Shown here: in pieces, positions 45,871 through 56,851 of the stretch
Position numbering within the stretch: the stretch's first letter is position 1
Layout of the letters: each line of letters starts with the position of its first letter
NCBI GenBank assembly: GCA_973895155.1
Contig: OZ316895.1
Span: forward strand, 4,960,001-5,024,000
DNA: 64,000 bases
Reading direction: 5' to 3'
DNA from: Marsupella aquatica
Taxonomy: Eukaryota > Marchantiophyta
The notes under the pieces: generated by a model
Told to the model about the DNA's origin: nothing
Seen by the model: the letters and a program-made list of their open reading frames with translations, nothing else
The model's database searches: none
Position numbers and translations under genes: made by a program

Positions 45871-46337
45871 TGTCACACCATTCTGAGTAGTGTAGTAGTA
45901 TATCGTGCTATTAGAGTATGTACGTTTGGTATGAGTGCTATTGGAGCCGATAAGATTCTGTCAGGTTTGTGTGAGAGGGTACTTCTCACTTGTGAGGCAT
46001 TGAAAGGTCATCTTTCAATGTTGAGCCTTGGAGAGAGAGGAGCTTGAGTGTGGCTATGGTGGCTGTGAGCTCCGCTTGTGTAACGTGGATTCCTTGAGTA
46101 GTGCAAGGTGCGTTGGCTTGACATACGTGTGTGATCGGATCGGTGCGGGATCGATGGGGTATTGTTGACCGAGATCGTTGTGCCGATTGTATGGAGATTA
46201 TTGTGGGTTTTGGACATGTGTGGACATGAGTTCCACTTGTATTCCATTCTCTTGTATTTGTGATGTGGCAGTGTGACTATGTCTGGATGTATGTGACAAG
46301 CGATGTATGTTGTGTAGCGATATGTATGCGCACGACA
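45871..46337 (+). repeat. element 3 whole terminal repeat (A2+B2)
   Basis: A2 is 45871-46200 and B2 is 46201-46337; 467 bp from TGTC to GACA. The A/B junction GAGATTA|TTGTGGG joins exactly the end of A1 and the start of B1, with nothing gained or lost. Confidence 0.92.
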
Positions 46338-46341
46338 GAGT

Positions 46342-46849
46342 AACTGGCGCAGTGGTAGGAACTGGAGTAGGAGGGGAAGTAGTAGGAGCAGCAGCATGGG
46401 CTGCAATGGCATTCTGTAATGCCAGTTGTGAGGCAGCTGCAATTGCACTAGCATAGGGAGGATTAGGCAATTGTGTGACAGCAAGCAACCGTTGAGAGTG
46501 CTGCTCATACACATCGAAAGCCTCATGGTGCACATACCTGGCTAGCTGCTTAAATGCAAAAGCATTTGTGAAATTGCTGCCGTACTTCAACTCCAATTTG
46601 TAAATGATAGTGTAGAAAGTGGATTTGAACTCACGCAAAGAAACAGTGCCTGGCCGCCCACTGAAGCGCTCAATGCGGCTAGATGAGTGACTGGCATCCA
46701 TGCTGTATGTCGGTGAAGCTAGAACAATCACTGATGCAAAATTGCCGAGACTCCAATGAAATGGGCACCAACGGTCGTGGATCACTCCGTAAGTGGTACC
46801 TGGGCGTTGGTGGCGATGAGCTGCTACCTCCCGGCTCGTTTGCTGACAT
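46342..46849 (-). pseudogene. element 2 gag, N-terminal part
   Basis: The gag 5' half, cut off by element 3. The ATG at 46849 opens the Ser/Pro-rich N-terminus (MSANEPGG, then PRYHLRSD). A missing base near 46738 and loss of about 130 bp relative to element 1 precede the conserved MDASHSSxRIERFSGRPG segment. The frame then runs to the element 3 insertion. Confidence 0.8.
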
Positions 46850-48381
46850 GCTATGTGACAGTACCCAAATTGTGCAAAATGTGTAAAGACTAAGAAAACC
46901 CGTCACTGTCAAAAAACCGTCAGGGAAAACGGACCCTTAAAACCTCAAATGTACCCGTGTTGTGCTTGCCGGAAAGACCATTTGATGTGTATGCCGGGCC
47001 CTCACCGTGATGCAGATAAAATGTGGTGGCATCAAAGAAATCCGGGAAGAATAGGCCCTTAAACGTGAATAGGCCCCCCCCACCTTAAGTGTATACACAT
47101 CCGGGCCCCATTGTGGACCCGGAAACTGCAGCCGGACCGGCCGAGTGTGTATACACGCTCGTGGCACGCTCCCTATGCAGCGGTAGTCGGAAGGCGTCGA
47201 AAAGAGGCGAGGAGGTACTATGACCGGCGAGGGAAAGAAATGGGAGGCAACTCGTGAAGGCAGCGGCCGAGGCGAGGCAAGGCGAAAAGGAGAGAAGTCG
47301 GCAGAAAAGAAACAGGCCCCTCTTAAGTCGAGGGGGAAGGAAGGAAAACGGTCAAAAAAGGGAAAACCGGGCACGATGCCCTGTGCATTGACAGTCGATG
47401 GTGAAGGGCGAGGCAAAAGAAAACCGGACCCTAATTAATTCGGGCCAGCACTTGAGGCGAGGCAGGGCGTTCAGAAAGAAAGGAGCCCCTGACGTGAGCC
47501 CTCCATAGGGCTTCGTGCCCCCCCAATATGAGCTCCCGAATAGACGGGGCTACGAGCTCCCCTCCCCTCCTGAAAGGTTCTGTGGGCCTCGTGCCCTGGT
47601 GAAAGTGTGACTCCCGAGAGAGGGAGTCAAATGTACTCCCCTCCTCCCTTAAATGCTTCATAGGGCCGTGTGCCCTCTCCTTGCGCTCCCCCCTCCCCTC
47701 TTTTAATGCTGTATTGGGCTTCGTGCCCTCTCCTGGCAGTCGCTCCCCCTCCTCCCTGCTTTCGCTTGTACTTGGCTCCCCCCTGCCCCTGCATTAATGC
47801 ATAATAGGGCCTCGTGCCCTCTCCATGCTTGTGCCTCAACTTAATCCCCCTTCCCTACTGTGTAATTGTTGGCAACAGGCGAGGGAGGAAGAAAAATGCC
47901 GAAGGGAGGGCGCACGGCCCTATGCGCGACCCAGGGCAATGATGAGCCCCGCATGTGTATACATAGGGGAGGCAGCTCACGACGGTAGCTGCGAGGGGAG
48001 GCAAAATGAAACGACGGCCGATGACAGAAAAGAAAGAACGGGACCCCAAAGGGTCGTCAAAACGTAAGGGGAAGGGAAGGTGGTCGCGCTGCGACCGGAA
48101 AACACCGAATATGGCCCGAAAAAGGTCGTGGCAGTCAGCAGTCGGCAGCCATAGTCGAAAGCAATTATGGAAGCAGATCGAGTTGCGGCTGGCAAGAAAA
48201 ATCCGGGCCCCTTGTTATGTGTATACACTTAAGTATACACATAACACCACCATAAACCCATAACTTTTAACTCAACACTCCGATGTCCGTCGAAGAAATT
48301 GCAATGGCTTCACCAGAAATTGTCGAGATCATCACAAGCAATCTTCTTCCCCTCACCACTATCTCGACGAGTTCTTCTTGA
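46850..48381 (-). other. element 2 untranslated leader
   Basis: Counterpart of 9053-10564 in element 1. It has similar CTCGTGCCCT-rich stretches and GTGTATACAC motifs (for example near 47090 and 47147) and the inverted repeat at 48214-48245. The primer-binding region AGTTCTTCTTGAAT at its end (48370-48383) matches a site in A1 over 14 nt. No protein is supported. Confidence 0.6.
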
Positions 48382-48738
48382 ATAAAAGGCGTAAGAGAAA
48401 CAATTGTACTGAAATCGAATCGCAAACCGGCAGGATGCCAAGATCGGCTGGGAGCATCTAACGAATCACTGTGTGAATCCCGTGTACGGAACCGACGAGC
48501 ATTGTTTGAGCTCTGTCAACAGCGATTCAAGAAGAACTGAAAACCAACAAAGAAAGACATGCCCTAAGCAAGCAAGTCCTGACGTCACACTAACAAGCAC
48601 ATTTGCTTCAAGAACGGCCCATACTTGCTACAAGAACATGTCGCTAACTCAGGTAGTACACTAGCCCTAACTACATACCTAGCGGGCAGGCGAGGGACAT
48701 GCCAATGTGCATAAGAGGCACTGTCCCTCGGCATGACA
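48382..48738 (-). repeat. element 2 segment A1
   Basis: A 357-bp A segment at the 5' end, followed by the target duplication GACT (48739-48742). Confidence 0.9.
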
Positions 48739-48742
48739 GACT

Positions 48743-50477
48743 TTTGCAACCTCATGCATGGACTACTTTAATATATCACTTTTTAATCAAATAGCACATC
48801 TACTTCGTATGATTTCATCGTTTTGGGGATTGAAAAGTGCTTGGTTCATCAGATTCCTGTCGTTAAATGTCCTAGTTCATCCAACTATCAACTTCCATAA
48901 GTTGGGTCATTTGAGTGAACCCAGAAAAATCTAATCTATCTAATACCACTATAATCAACAATGACCTCCACATTTGGCTATTCCTGTAATTGATATGTAG
49001 GAAAACTTGGGGGAGGAAGTAGGTAGCCATCTGACACGTAGGAGAAGGGAGGAAGGAAGTCACAGGTAGGGTTTCTAGCAGATGATGTTGAAGGGAGAAG
49101 ATTAGTTTGCTACTAAGCTATGGTGGTGTTCTGGTGGTGTGGTCAAAGAAGCTATGCTGGTCTGAGAGCCTTCTTATCTCTCCCTTAGCTAGTTGCAGGT
49201 TGGAGGGCTTGGGGCAACTGGGACAACTTCAGGTCAATGGCAGAAAGTAGGGAAAGGGGAACAAGGGCTCCATGTGTCCGTGACAGCCCCTTGCCACCTT
49301 CCCCATGGTTGCTGTATGTGGTGGCCCTGGGAGTGGATGCACTCATAGTCCTTACACATTCCACACTGCATGAACCTAACCCTTATTTTCATTTGTCCAC
49401 TACTATTTGTGCAATTACTTCTCGCCATTAGTCCAAGCAAGACCAAACTCAATTAGACACTCATTTGTTAGTCATGATGCTGAATGTATGTCCTGTTCAG
49501 TTGGACGTTTTGCTTTGCCTGGCTGCTTTGTATCACCTGGCCCTTTCCCATATCCTCCTAGGTATTTGCAGTGAACACTTCACTTCACTGGGCCATTTCT
49601 CATGTCACCCTTTGTTTCTCCCTGCCCCAGGACTGACATTCCACCTCACCAGGCCTTTTCTCCTGTGACCCTTTGTTTCTCTCCACGCAAGGACGGACAG
49701 ACAAAACTGTTTGGTCGAGAGCCCTCACTTTGGTTGGGAATTTTGTGTGAGGTTGTGAACCAGCGTATCAAATAGCTATGTAATGTGGACACTCCATCAG
49801 ACTTTCCCTTGTGGCCCTGGCAACGTCCCCATCAACCTTTGTTTCCCCCTGCACACTCCTTTGTGGCCCTGGGAAAGTCCCAATCACCCTTTGTTTCTCC
49901 CTGCAAAGGGCCAAGACACATAACTATTGTATGTCGAAGTGCTGTCTTGCATGTGAAAGTCTCCGAGGTTTGGGCCCTTAACATTCCCAAATATGCAATT
50001 CCCAAATATGCAACCTAAAAGCACATTTTGCTGTGCATAAGATCTCTGTCATTTTTGGTCTCCTTGTCAAATCAAAGGTGGGGACCTCAAGGGCCATAAA
50101 GTGTCAGCCCTTGCCCTTGGAAACCCTAAATTCATGCCACAAGTCTCGCTCATTCATATTCCCATCGGTTCACTTCAAGGCCGATCTGTTGAGGACCTTC
50201 TACATGCAAGAAAACCCTAAGCTTTCCCTTTGGTTGGGAATTTTGTGCTAGTTTGGGAACCAGCATATCAAAGAGGTATGGACGCAGAATCCAAACAATG
50301 AGATTGAGCATGAATTTTAAGCTCACGTAGTCCAACAACTCTTTACTGCAATATGAATTCACTACGAGTAATTGGAGTCTGTCGAACTACAATTCAAAAT
50401 AATTCAAATTAATGGTTCCTTTTTTATTTGCCTCCGCATTCCGGCCTGAATGATTGTGTCACCAAATTTATGACCGC
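48743..50477. other. intergenic with degenerate repeats
   Basis: No supported gene. Phrases such as CCCTTTGTTTCTCCCTGC recur between 49600 and 49910. GGTTGGGAATTTTGTG, followed by AACCAGC(G/A)TATCAAA, occurs near 49732 and again near 50233. The 3' UTR of CCB1 probably lies just below 50478. Confidence 0.45.
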
Positions 50478-52541
50478 CTATCTTTCTAACAGTCCCTTCA
50501 CATACACCATGCCCTTTTCCATAAGACCCAATTCTCGTCGAAGACGGTCGATTTGTTCGTCATCCCCTTGGATTATAACATCAGTCGATGATTCATCATC
50601 AGCTACCACCATCTTTACTTTTATCTGCTCCTTGCGTGATGCCCTTGTCCAGTAATAGAATCCTCTGAGGATATAAAAGGAGGAAGTTGTCAGAAAGGAG
50701 TGCTAAAGAAAATACTTTCCTTGAGAGTACAATTCAGGGCAATTGAAGCTGACAACGTGGGATGAGGTGCAGTTCCCACATCCACAATTTACAGGCTCTT
50801 TCTCTTCCAGCAAGACTCGGCTATAAAATGCCAAATCGCTCTTATTGATGGATACTGTTGGAACTCTCGTTGCAATATGAAGCCCCAATTCGAACAAGAA
50901 GCCAATGCAGATTTTGAAGAGTGAATTCGTTTGCATAATTTGTACAACTACTACTAAAACGGGGCCAGCAATGGTTTCAGAAGACTTTTAAACGGCCAGA
51001 CGCCAGAGTGAAGATAGTATCACGTCTAACCCCGTGAACTTGTTTGTTTTTACGGCACGAAAGGAACATAACCCCGTGAACAAAACATCTCGTGTAGAGA
51101 AGATGAAGTGTAGGTGTACAATGCAAGGACAAGCTCCAGGCCCTCCAATGGCTCCTACTGTTCTTCTGCGTACCAAAATGAAAACAAGAGGGTAATCCTG
51201 GGAATAGTGACTTACGCAAGAGGGCTGAGAACGGTCAGATAGTACCAGTTCTCTCCGATAGCAGGCGCAGTGATGGACAACACCAATGCCACACAACCCA
51301 GGCTGACAGCAGTGCAGAAACTCAAAAATGCTGCTTGTCCTCTGCTTGGAACCATCCTCCCCTCGAACCTTCATAAACGGAGCATAAAAAATGACAGGCT
51401 GTTATACAAGTTAGGTACATGCCTCGCTAATTCAACCCACAATAAACTTACTGTAAATACGGGTGCTTTCTGCCAAGAAAACTACGAAAATGCATTCTTT
51501 CACGGAGTTCTACCGTCTTGGAGACTGTATATACCAGGATACCAAACTTTACAGAGATGCAATTCATTACTGGATGCTCACAAAATCTACTGACTGGATT
51601 CCTAGAAATGCCCTTACTCACAAGATACCTGCCTTGTCCGCTTCACAGCGATAGAATTGCTAGAAGTATTTGAAGGAACAGAAAACTGATGAGATCATGG
51701 AATTCGATGCACATACGTGACAGTGTCTCCTCTGTCTGCAACTGCGAAGTTATTTCGGGTGAGAGAGGATGTGATTTCGCCTGCAATTTGGCTGGGAGCC
51801 TTTCCTTCGGGTACGGTTGGACCCGGTAATTCAAACGTTTTCTTCACTATCTGCATAGAAGATTGAAAGGGATCAACACGCTCCGCTGAAACCAAAGAAA
51901 AACAGAAAACAATGGACGGCGTTTACACGAAAGTCATTTAGTTCTTCTCCCAGAATTCAAGTCACTACAGAGAGAAAAATACCGAGAGAGTCGGAGAATC
52001 TCTCTACCTTAGATTTGGTAGAGCGCTTAACCAGAGACCAAATGCCAGGAACAGATATCACAAACAGACCAAGAGATGTGTAATAGCTCGCTTGGGAATA
52101 ACCAGGACCTTCAGCAATCAAGGGGTAAACGATCATGGGGGCAATGCTAAACAGAGTAAATGGCGATTCTGAGCTGCTGGGAGCATTGTCACTGTCTCGT
52201 CGAGCTCCCTCCCCTGCGAAGCTATCCTCCAAATTCAGAGGATCAAAGTCTGCTTCTTCTAATTGTCCTCCGCTCCCGCTGCCGTTCTGCAGGCTTCCTA
52301 GCGCTGTCTCGACCCTTTTCTGTCGAGACGAAATCAGCCCAGCGCAAATCCGACCCACCCTTGGCCCTGGCCATGTTTGCCTCCCGGCAGACCTTGCACA
52401 AGATAATCTCAAAATCGATACCGATGACATGATACCATATTGCCGCTGGGCACGAGAGGGACCGAGCGAATTCCACAGACCCTGTCCCTTGACAATGTAC
52501 AGTTGTGGCACCACCGAGTTGCCCGCCATCGCCATAACCAT
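50478..52541 (-). CDS. CCB1: cofactor assembly of complex C, subunit CCB1 (plastid), four exons
   Basis: Exons 52541-52008, 51850-51717, 51368-51216 and 50664-50478 keep one frame and give 335 residues. The N-terminus is long and Ser/Arg-rich, as expected for a chloroplast transit peptide; three nearby Met codons make the exact start uncertain. The conserved core is ASYYTSLGLFVISVPGIWSL (transmembrane), then KTFELPGP, TFEGRMVPSRGQA, a second membrane region (LSFCTAVSLGCVALVLSIT) and a soluble C-terminal domain ending KGMVYVKGLLER. CCB1 is a thylakoid protein of the CCB pathway, which attaches haem c(i) covalently to cytochrome b6. Identification rests on remembered similarity to Arabidopsis CCB1. 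The encoded protein appears intact. Confidence 0.9.
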
Positions 52542-55500
52542 TCAGAACACGCAACACTGTCTCTCTCTGTCTCCCTCTCCAATAAACTCCCAGATGTGAG
52601 CGAGACCAACTAAAATTCCCGTGCGAAGTGAGCGCTCTCCCTAACAAAATTATTGTCCTTCCGCAGGCACGGGACAGGGGAAGCAACCGGGCGAGGTTCT
52701 CAATTGTTTTCAGTTGCTTGCTCGTTAGACATGACAACCGGGAGTCGAGATTGCGCAGAGACGTTCAGGTGACCTGCAGGAGCCAACCATCGTTGCAGAA
52801 ATCTTAGTACATCAAATTTAAAGATCACTGAATCAATTCTCGAAAAACCCGTGCACAGACAATTCATATCAATTTCAATAATCACAACCTTTACAACATT
52901 CCTTCTAATTTCTTTTTCTCTCTTATTTACTGTTTGTGCAGTTGGACAAGTGTATTGGTCCGGAAACAAAAGCAGCCAACGACTAGTCAAAACTACATAA
53001 AGTCCCAATGGGCTAAGAATCACGAAATGAATTGCAGCCATTTCGACACTGAAGTAGAGGATGAATTAGACAAAATAGCAGGACTGACTACATTAATTGA
53101 TGCTAATTCAATTGTTCTGAAACAGGGCTTTAAATGAAGAGGTATCGGCCACAACTTCAAGATGCAGGAGATAGCAAGAAAAACGAGATTGAGTGGATGG
53201 AAAGGGGGAATCGACGGTGCATTTCACTGGCCGCAGCAAGGGACATGGGACACACTGGCAATGAGAGACACTAGACTAGGAGGGAAATTTTCCATCAGCA
53301 TTGACGGATGCAAAAACAAAACCAGAAATCCGAAATTGAGTCAAACCGATTCGTTTTTTCGTCTTGGACCAGTCCACCGGTCCCCGGAGGAAGCATTCAG
53401 CAAAGACTACGAAGCGGACGACCATCCCCAAAGGAAAGGGAGGAATAGAAACAGACAGAAAAAGACCAAGTAATTGCTGATTTCAAATAGGGCAGGCATG
53501 GCCAGGAACATCAAGAAAATCGAAACAATGTGACCAATTGAAGCACCTGGGACAGCAAGGAGAAAGTAAACGGGTTTTGAGTTTATCAGCTCCCGGCCAG
53601 TAAGCTCCATTCAGTGAGCTCCATTCATTGCACACAGACAATCTTCACCATGGAATTTAACAGTGTTGCAGCTGAATTGAACTGAACTACCGGACTGCAG
53701 GACCCACAAAAACATCATATCCTCCCTTGGAATGGAACAGAACCAAACACTGACCTTCAAATTTTCGAGCCGTGACAATAGTCAGTCATGGAACGGACAC
53801 GGCCGAGACCCCATTTCCCCCACAATAGTCCGGTCTTCACAGCCCAGGAAGAGCTCACTCACAGTCGCTCCCAACGAGAGGGAGCACCACTCGCAATGCG
53901 CTAGAGCTTTGCCTAGCTCGGGCACCACCACCCCACAGCTGAAGAGGAGTTCGACGTCACACAGTCAATTCTCTCTAAGTGCATACTCCGTGGCTTAAAC
54001 CTGGATAACTGCAAGGAGTCTTGTTCTTCCCTTTTCTCCAGTTGAGTTTGCACTTTTTGCATTTTTAGTGAGTGCAAACCTGCCCAAGAAACGTTGGCTT
54101 CAAGGATACCTGTATAAGTGTAAACCCTTGATAACTGTACATGAACACGTATAGTGTGAGAGCAATTCCATCAAGTTACAATTGCTGAGAAGTGCATGGC
54201 AATATAAAGTTGCGCTTGTGGGGTAGGGAGGGGATCATGTTTGGGATAGGGATTACATTTTAGGGTGGATGTCACTAGAATGTTCAGAGACAAAAGAGCG
54301 CATTGGAGGCCCTGTAGCTTTTATCAATAAATGCACAATTCCACAACTTTGCACATATCAAGTAGTGCAACTCCGCATTAAGTGTACACAGGAGGCTTCA
54401 TCCCATGAGTGTGCACTGATTGAGAGATGATTGTTGTACAATGATACTTCAATAAGTGCAACCTTGACAAGTGAAACCTTATAAACTTAAGCTGGGATGT
54501 ACTGAGGCGCAGTCTGTGAAGCTTGGTTGGACTTTCTTGAAGTGTCAAACAGTCTCAGATCGCATCTATTACTCTGTCAGCTTAGTTGTGAATTGTAACC
54601 CCTGTTGTAGATGCTCTCCTCACCATTTGTAGCAAGTTGATTTAATTTATCCCCAGTCTTGTGGCATCTGAGTGTTGCCAGTGCGCAAACAGGATGTTCT
54701 TGCCTTATCTTAATATCTATGAGAACAAAGTTTAAGTGTTATTGTTGGCAGTGTACTCAAGGCGTCCATTGGTACGGAACGGGCGTCCCCAGTAAAGCAC
54801 ATGGAAAGAAAACAACGACCAAGAAGTGTCCTCCTCTGCTTAGTCTGTGGACACTTTGTAATGGTCGTCGGGCTTAGAGTTGTTTATAGTTCTCTTGTGT
54901 GCTTATGTGGACTTAACCTCTGGTGAGATGAACCATTTATCTCTTGCCCTATTTTCAGTGTCAACTACTAGTGTGTATGGTGGATGTTGCACATGTGCAT
55001 GCTATCTTATGAGTAGAGTTCATTTACTCAACAACCTACAATTGATGTACCTCTCTCAAACACAACCTTATAACCTTTGACATGAGCTTTTCTGTGCCTT
55101 CAACGCCTAAAGGGTTCTGATGTCATAGGTTCCTTTGTCATGTGGGAGTTTCGGATACAACAATGTTGCTAGTTCCTCGGGGGTTTTCACTTCCATAGAA
55201 TCGGCACATCACGTGCAATGAAGAATATGGTAGTTTTATTGGTTTTAAGAGAAGACTTTAAAAAAATGGAAGATTTTTAGGGTCTTTTAAATCCAATTTG
55301 GAGTCCTTGTAATCAAAATTTTTGGAATAAAGTTGGAATATTCCACTTTATAAGGTTTAAAAACTAAAAAATTTCTTACATTTTAGGGGGTGCAGGGCTT
55401 GAAAATGTTGCAGATGATGGGGGGGCTCTATGTAGTGAGACCCCCAAGCCTATTTGAATTTGATGTTGACCTCAGTCTTCATATGACTCTAACTTGTAGC

Positions 55501-56632
55501 ACGTTGGTTTGGGTGCAAAGTTGATTGATTTAAGAGTGGGATCAACATTTTCGTGCAGCTCAAGCCAATGTCAATGGAGACATAATGCCTAAGGTCAATT
55601 CACATAGCAAACAACCAATATTACTATCATAATGATTCTTCTTAGCACTACATATTGTATTCTATCTTCTAACAATGCAAGGTCACAAAATTGCCTTGAA
55701 ACCTTAGAGACAATCAACTGCTGAACTACTCAAGTCATTATATTTGGACTACAGCAGCACCACCTGCCAAGTAGAATCAATCTTGGGCCATACTCCCATC
55801 CCGGAGCTAGGGAGGGCTCAAGACCAAATACCAGAATCAATCTCAAGATACTCTGTTCCCTAGCACCAGCTCAACTAACTACCAAAAACAATTCTAACCT
55901 TGTGGGCAATTGCATTAAAGTTCACATTCCTTTGTATTCTTGCCTCATTTTTACTCATCTTAATAATAACTAAAGCAAAACCTTTTTACTTCTTTCCCAA
56001 CAATCATGGTGTACATGGCTCAATTGTTTTTGCAAAACGCCTCCACAAAAGGACTGTCTCCCTTTGAATTGTTGCCCAGCAGCACCCAACGCTAGGGTAG
56101 TTGGGTGGGAAACTAATTTTAGAATATTAATAAACCCAAGGCGCAGTTTTTTGTTTTTTAACGTTAGTTGATTTGGGTATTGGATGACACTATACTAGAC
56201 CACTAAAGTGCCATGGGCACTCAATTTGAGTTGAGAAGAGTACTTTCTCAACTAAGATGAATTGAAAAGTTAACTTTGCTTTTCTCCTCACTTTTCTCAA
56301 CAACGAACACTAAGCTTGTTGAATTATGACATCTTCCTTCATGATGATCCAATCATTACTCATACCATGCACACGTAGTCGACACAATCTCTACGTGGTT
56401 CACCTCTTCTCCAAGGCTACGTCCACACGACCACAACAACTTTACTTCACAATAGTCGAACACACAAGCTCTCTCTCTTCCTCAAGTTGCTTCGTTACAA
56501 TGAGCAAGCGGGTGAGCAAGCACCACACACCAACGGCTTACACTAGCCCTGGTATATACAAGGTCACAAATGACTAACCTAACCTTAGCTAAATCCCTAA
56601 CTGTGGTTAGCCTAAGTGCCGTAACCTATGAT
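52542..56632. other. intergenic between CCB1 and element 4
   Basis: No gene supported on either strand. The CCB1 promoter should lie just above 52541. The remainder is AT-rich, low in open frames and without recognisable mobile-element ends until the putative TCAC target site at 56633-56636. Confidence 0.45.
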
Positions 56633-56636
56633 TCAC

Positions 56637-56812
56637 TGTCGTGACATATAGTATCGTAGCCATAGTGTATCGAAAACATACAAGTCACCGGCAATGCATA
56701 TGTGCAAGCTGCTAGCAACCAACATGCATAGAAAAAGTCCAATCACATTCCCAAGTGCCAAGAAAAAGCAACTGAGGTGGTATGTACGTAGTGGAGGTGT
56801 AAACCTCTGTAT
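56637..56812 (-). repeat. element 4 segment B1
   Basis: A 176-bp B segment ending GACA at 56637 in element orientation, preceded by the G7 tract (56813-56819). No A segment adjoins it. Confidence 0.88.
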
Positions 56813-56819
56813 CCCCCCC
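56813..56819 (-). promoter_or_regulatory. polypurine tract of element 4
   Basis: Seven G in element orientation directly before B1, preceded by GGTCT as in elements 1 and 2. Confidence 0.7.
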
Positions 56820-56851
56820 AGACCACAGTCACAAGGAGGGCTGAGGAAAAG

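Larger units (their letters stand above)
36775..46337 (+). mobile_element. retroelement 3: Ty3/gypsy-like, family 2, with DNMT and PHD, nested in element 2
   Basis: A 9.56-kb plus-strand element inserted in gag of element 2. The target duplication GAGT at 36771-36774 and 46338-46341 fixes the ends TGTC and GACA. The order is A1 (36775-37104), leader, gag, knuckles, protease, methyltransferase, RT, RNase H, integrase, PHD, PPT, B1 (45732-45868), GC, A2 (45871-46200), B2 (46201-46337). A1 and A2 differ at only two of 330 positions and B1 and B2 are identical, so the insertion is recent. Protein similarity to family 1 is clear across the whole polyprotein, but the repeats and leader are unrelated in sequence. 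Confidence 0.93.
28618..48738 (-). mobile_element. retroelement 2: Ty3/gypsy-like, family 1, carrying nested element 3 and a MITE
   Basis: Bounded by TGTC (28618) and GACA (48738), with the target duplication GACT at 28614-28617 and 48739-48742. It has the same split-repeat order as element 1: A1 (48382-48738), leader, gag-pol, PPT, B1 (29794-29969), GC, A2 (28792-29791) and B2 (28618-28791). Element 3 interrupts gag at 36775-46337 and a MITE interrupts A2 at 29083-29720. Without those insertions it is about 9.9 kb. It retains the longest undamaged RT-integrase frame of family 1. Confidence 0.9.

Noticed and set aside
36775-46337. A host DNA methyltransferase gene captured between two transposons
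   Set aside because: The methyltransferase is in the same frame as protease and RT, and in the same place in two element families. It belongs to the polyprotein.
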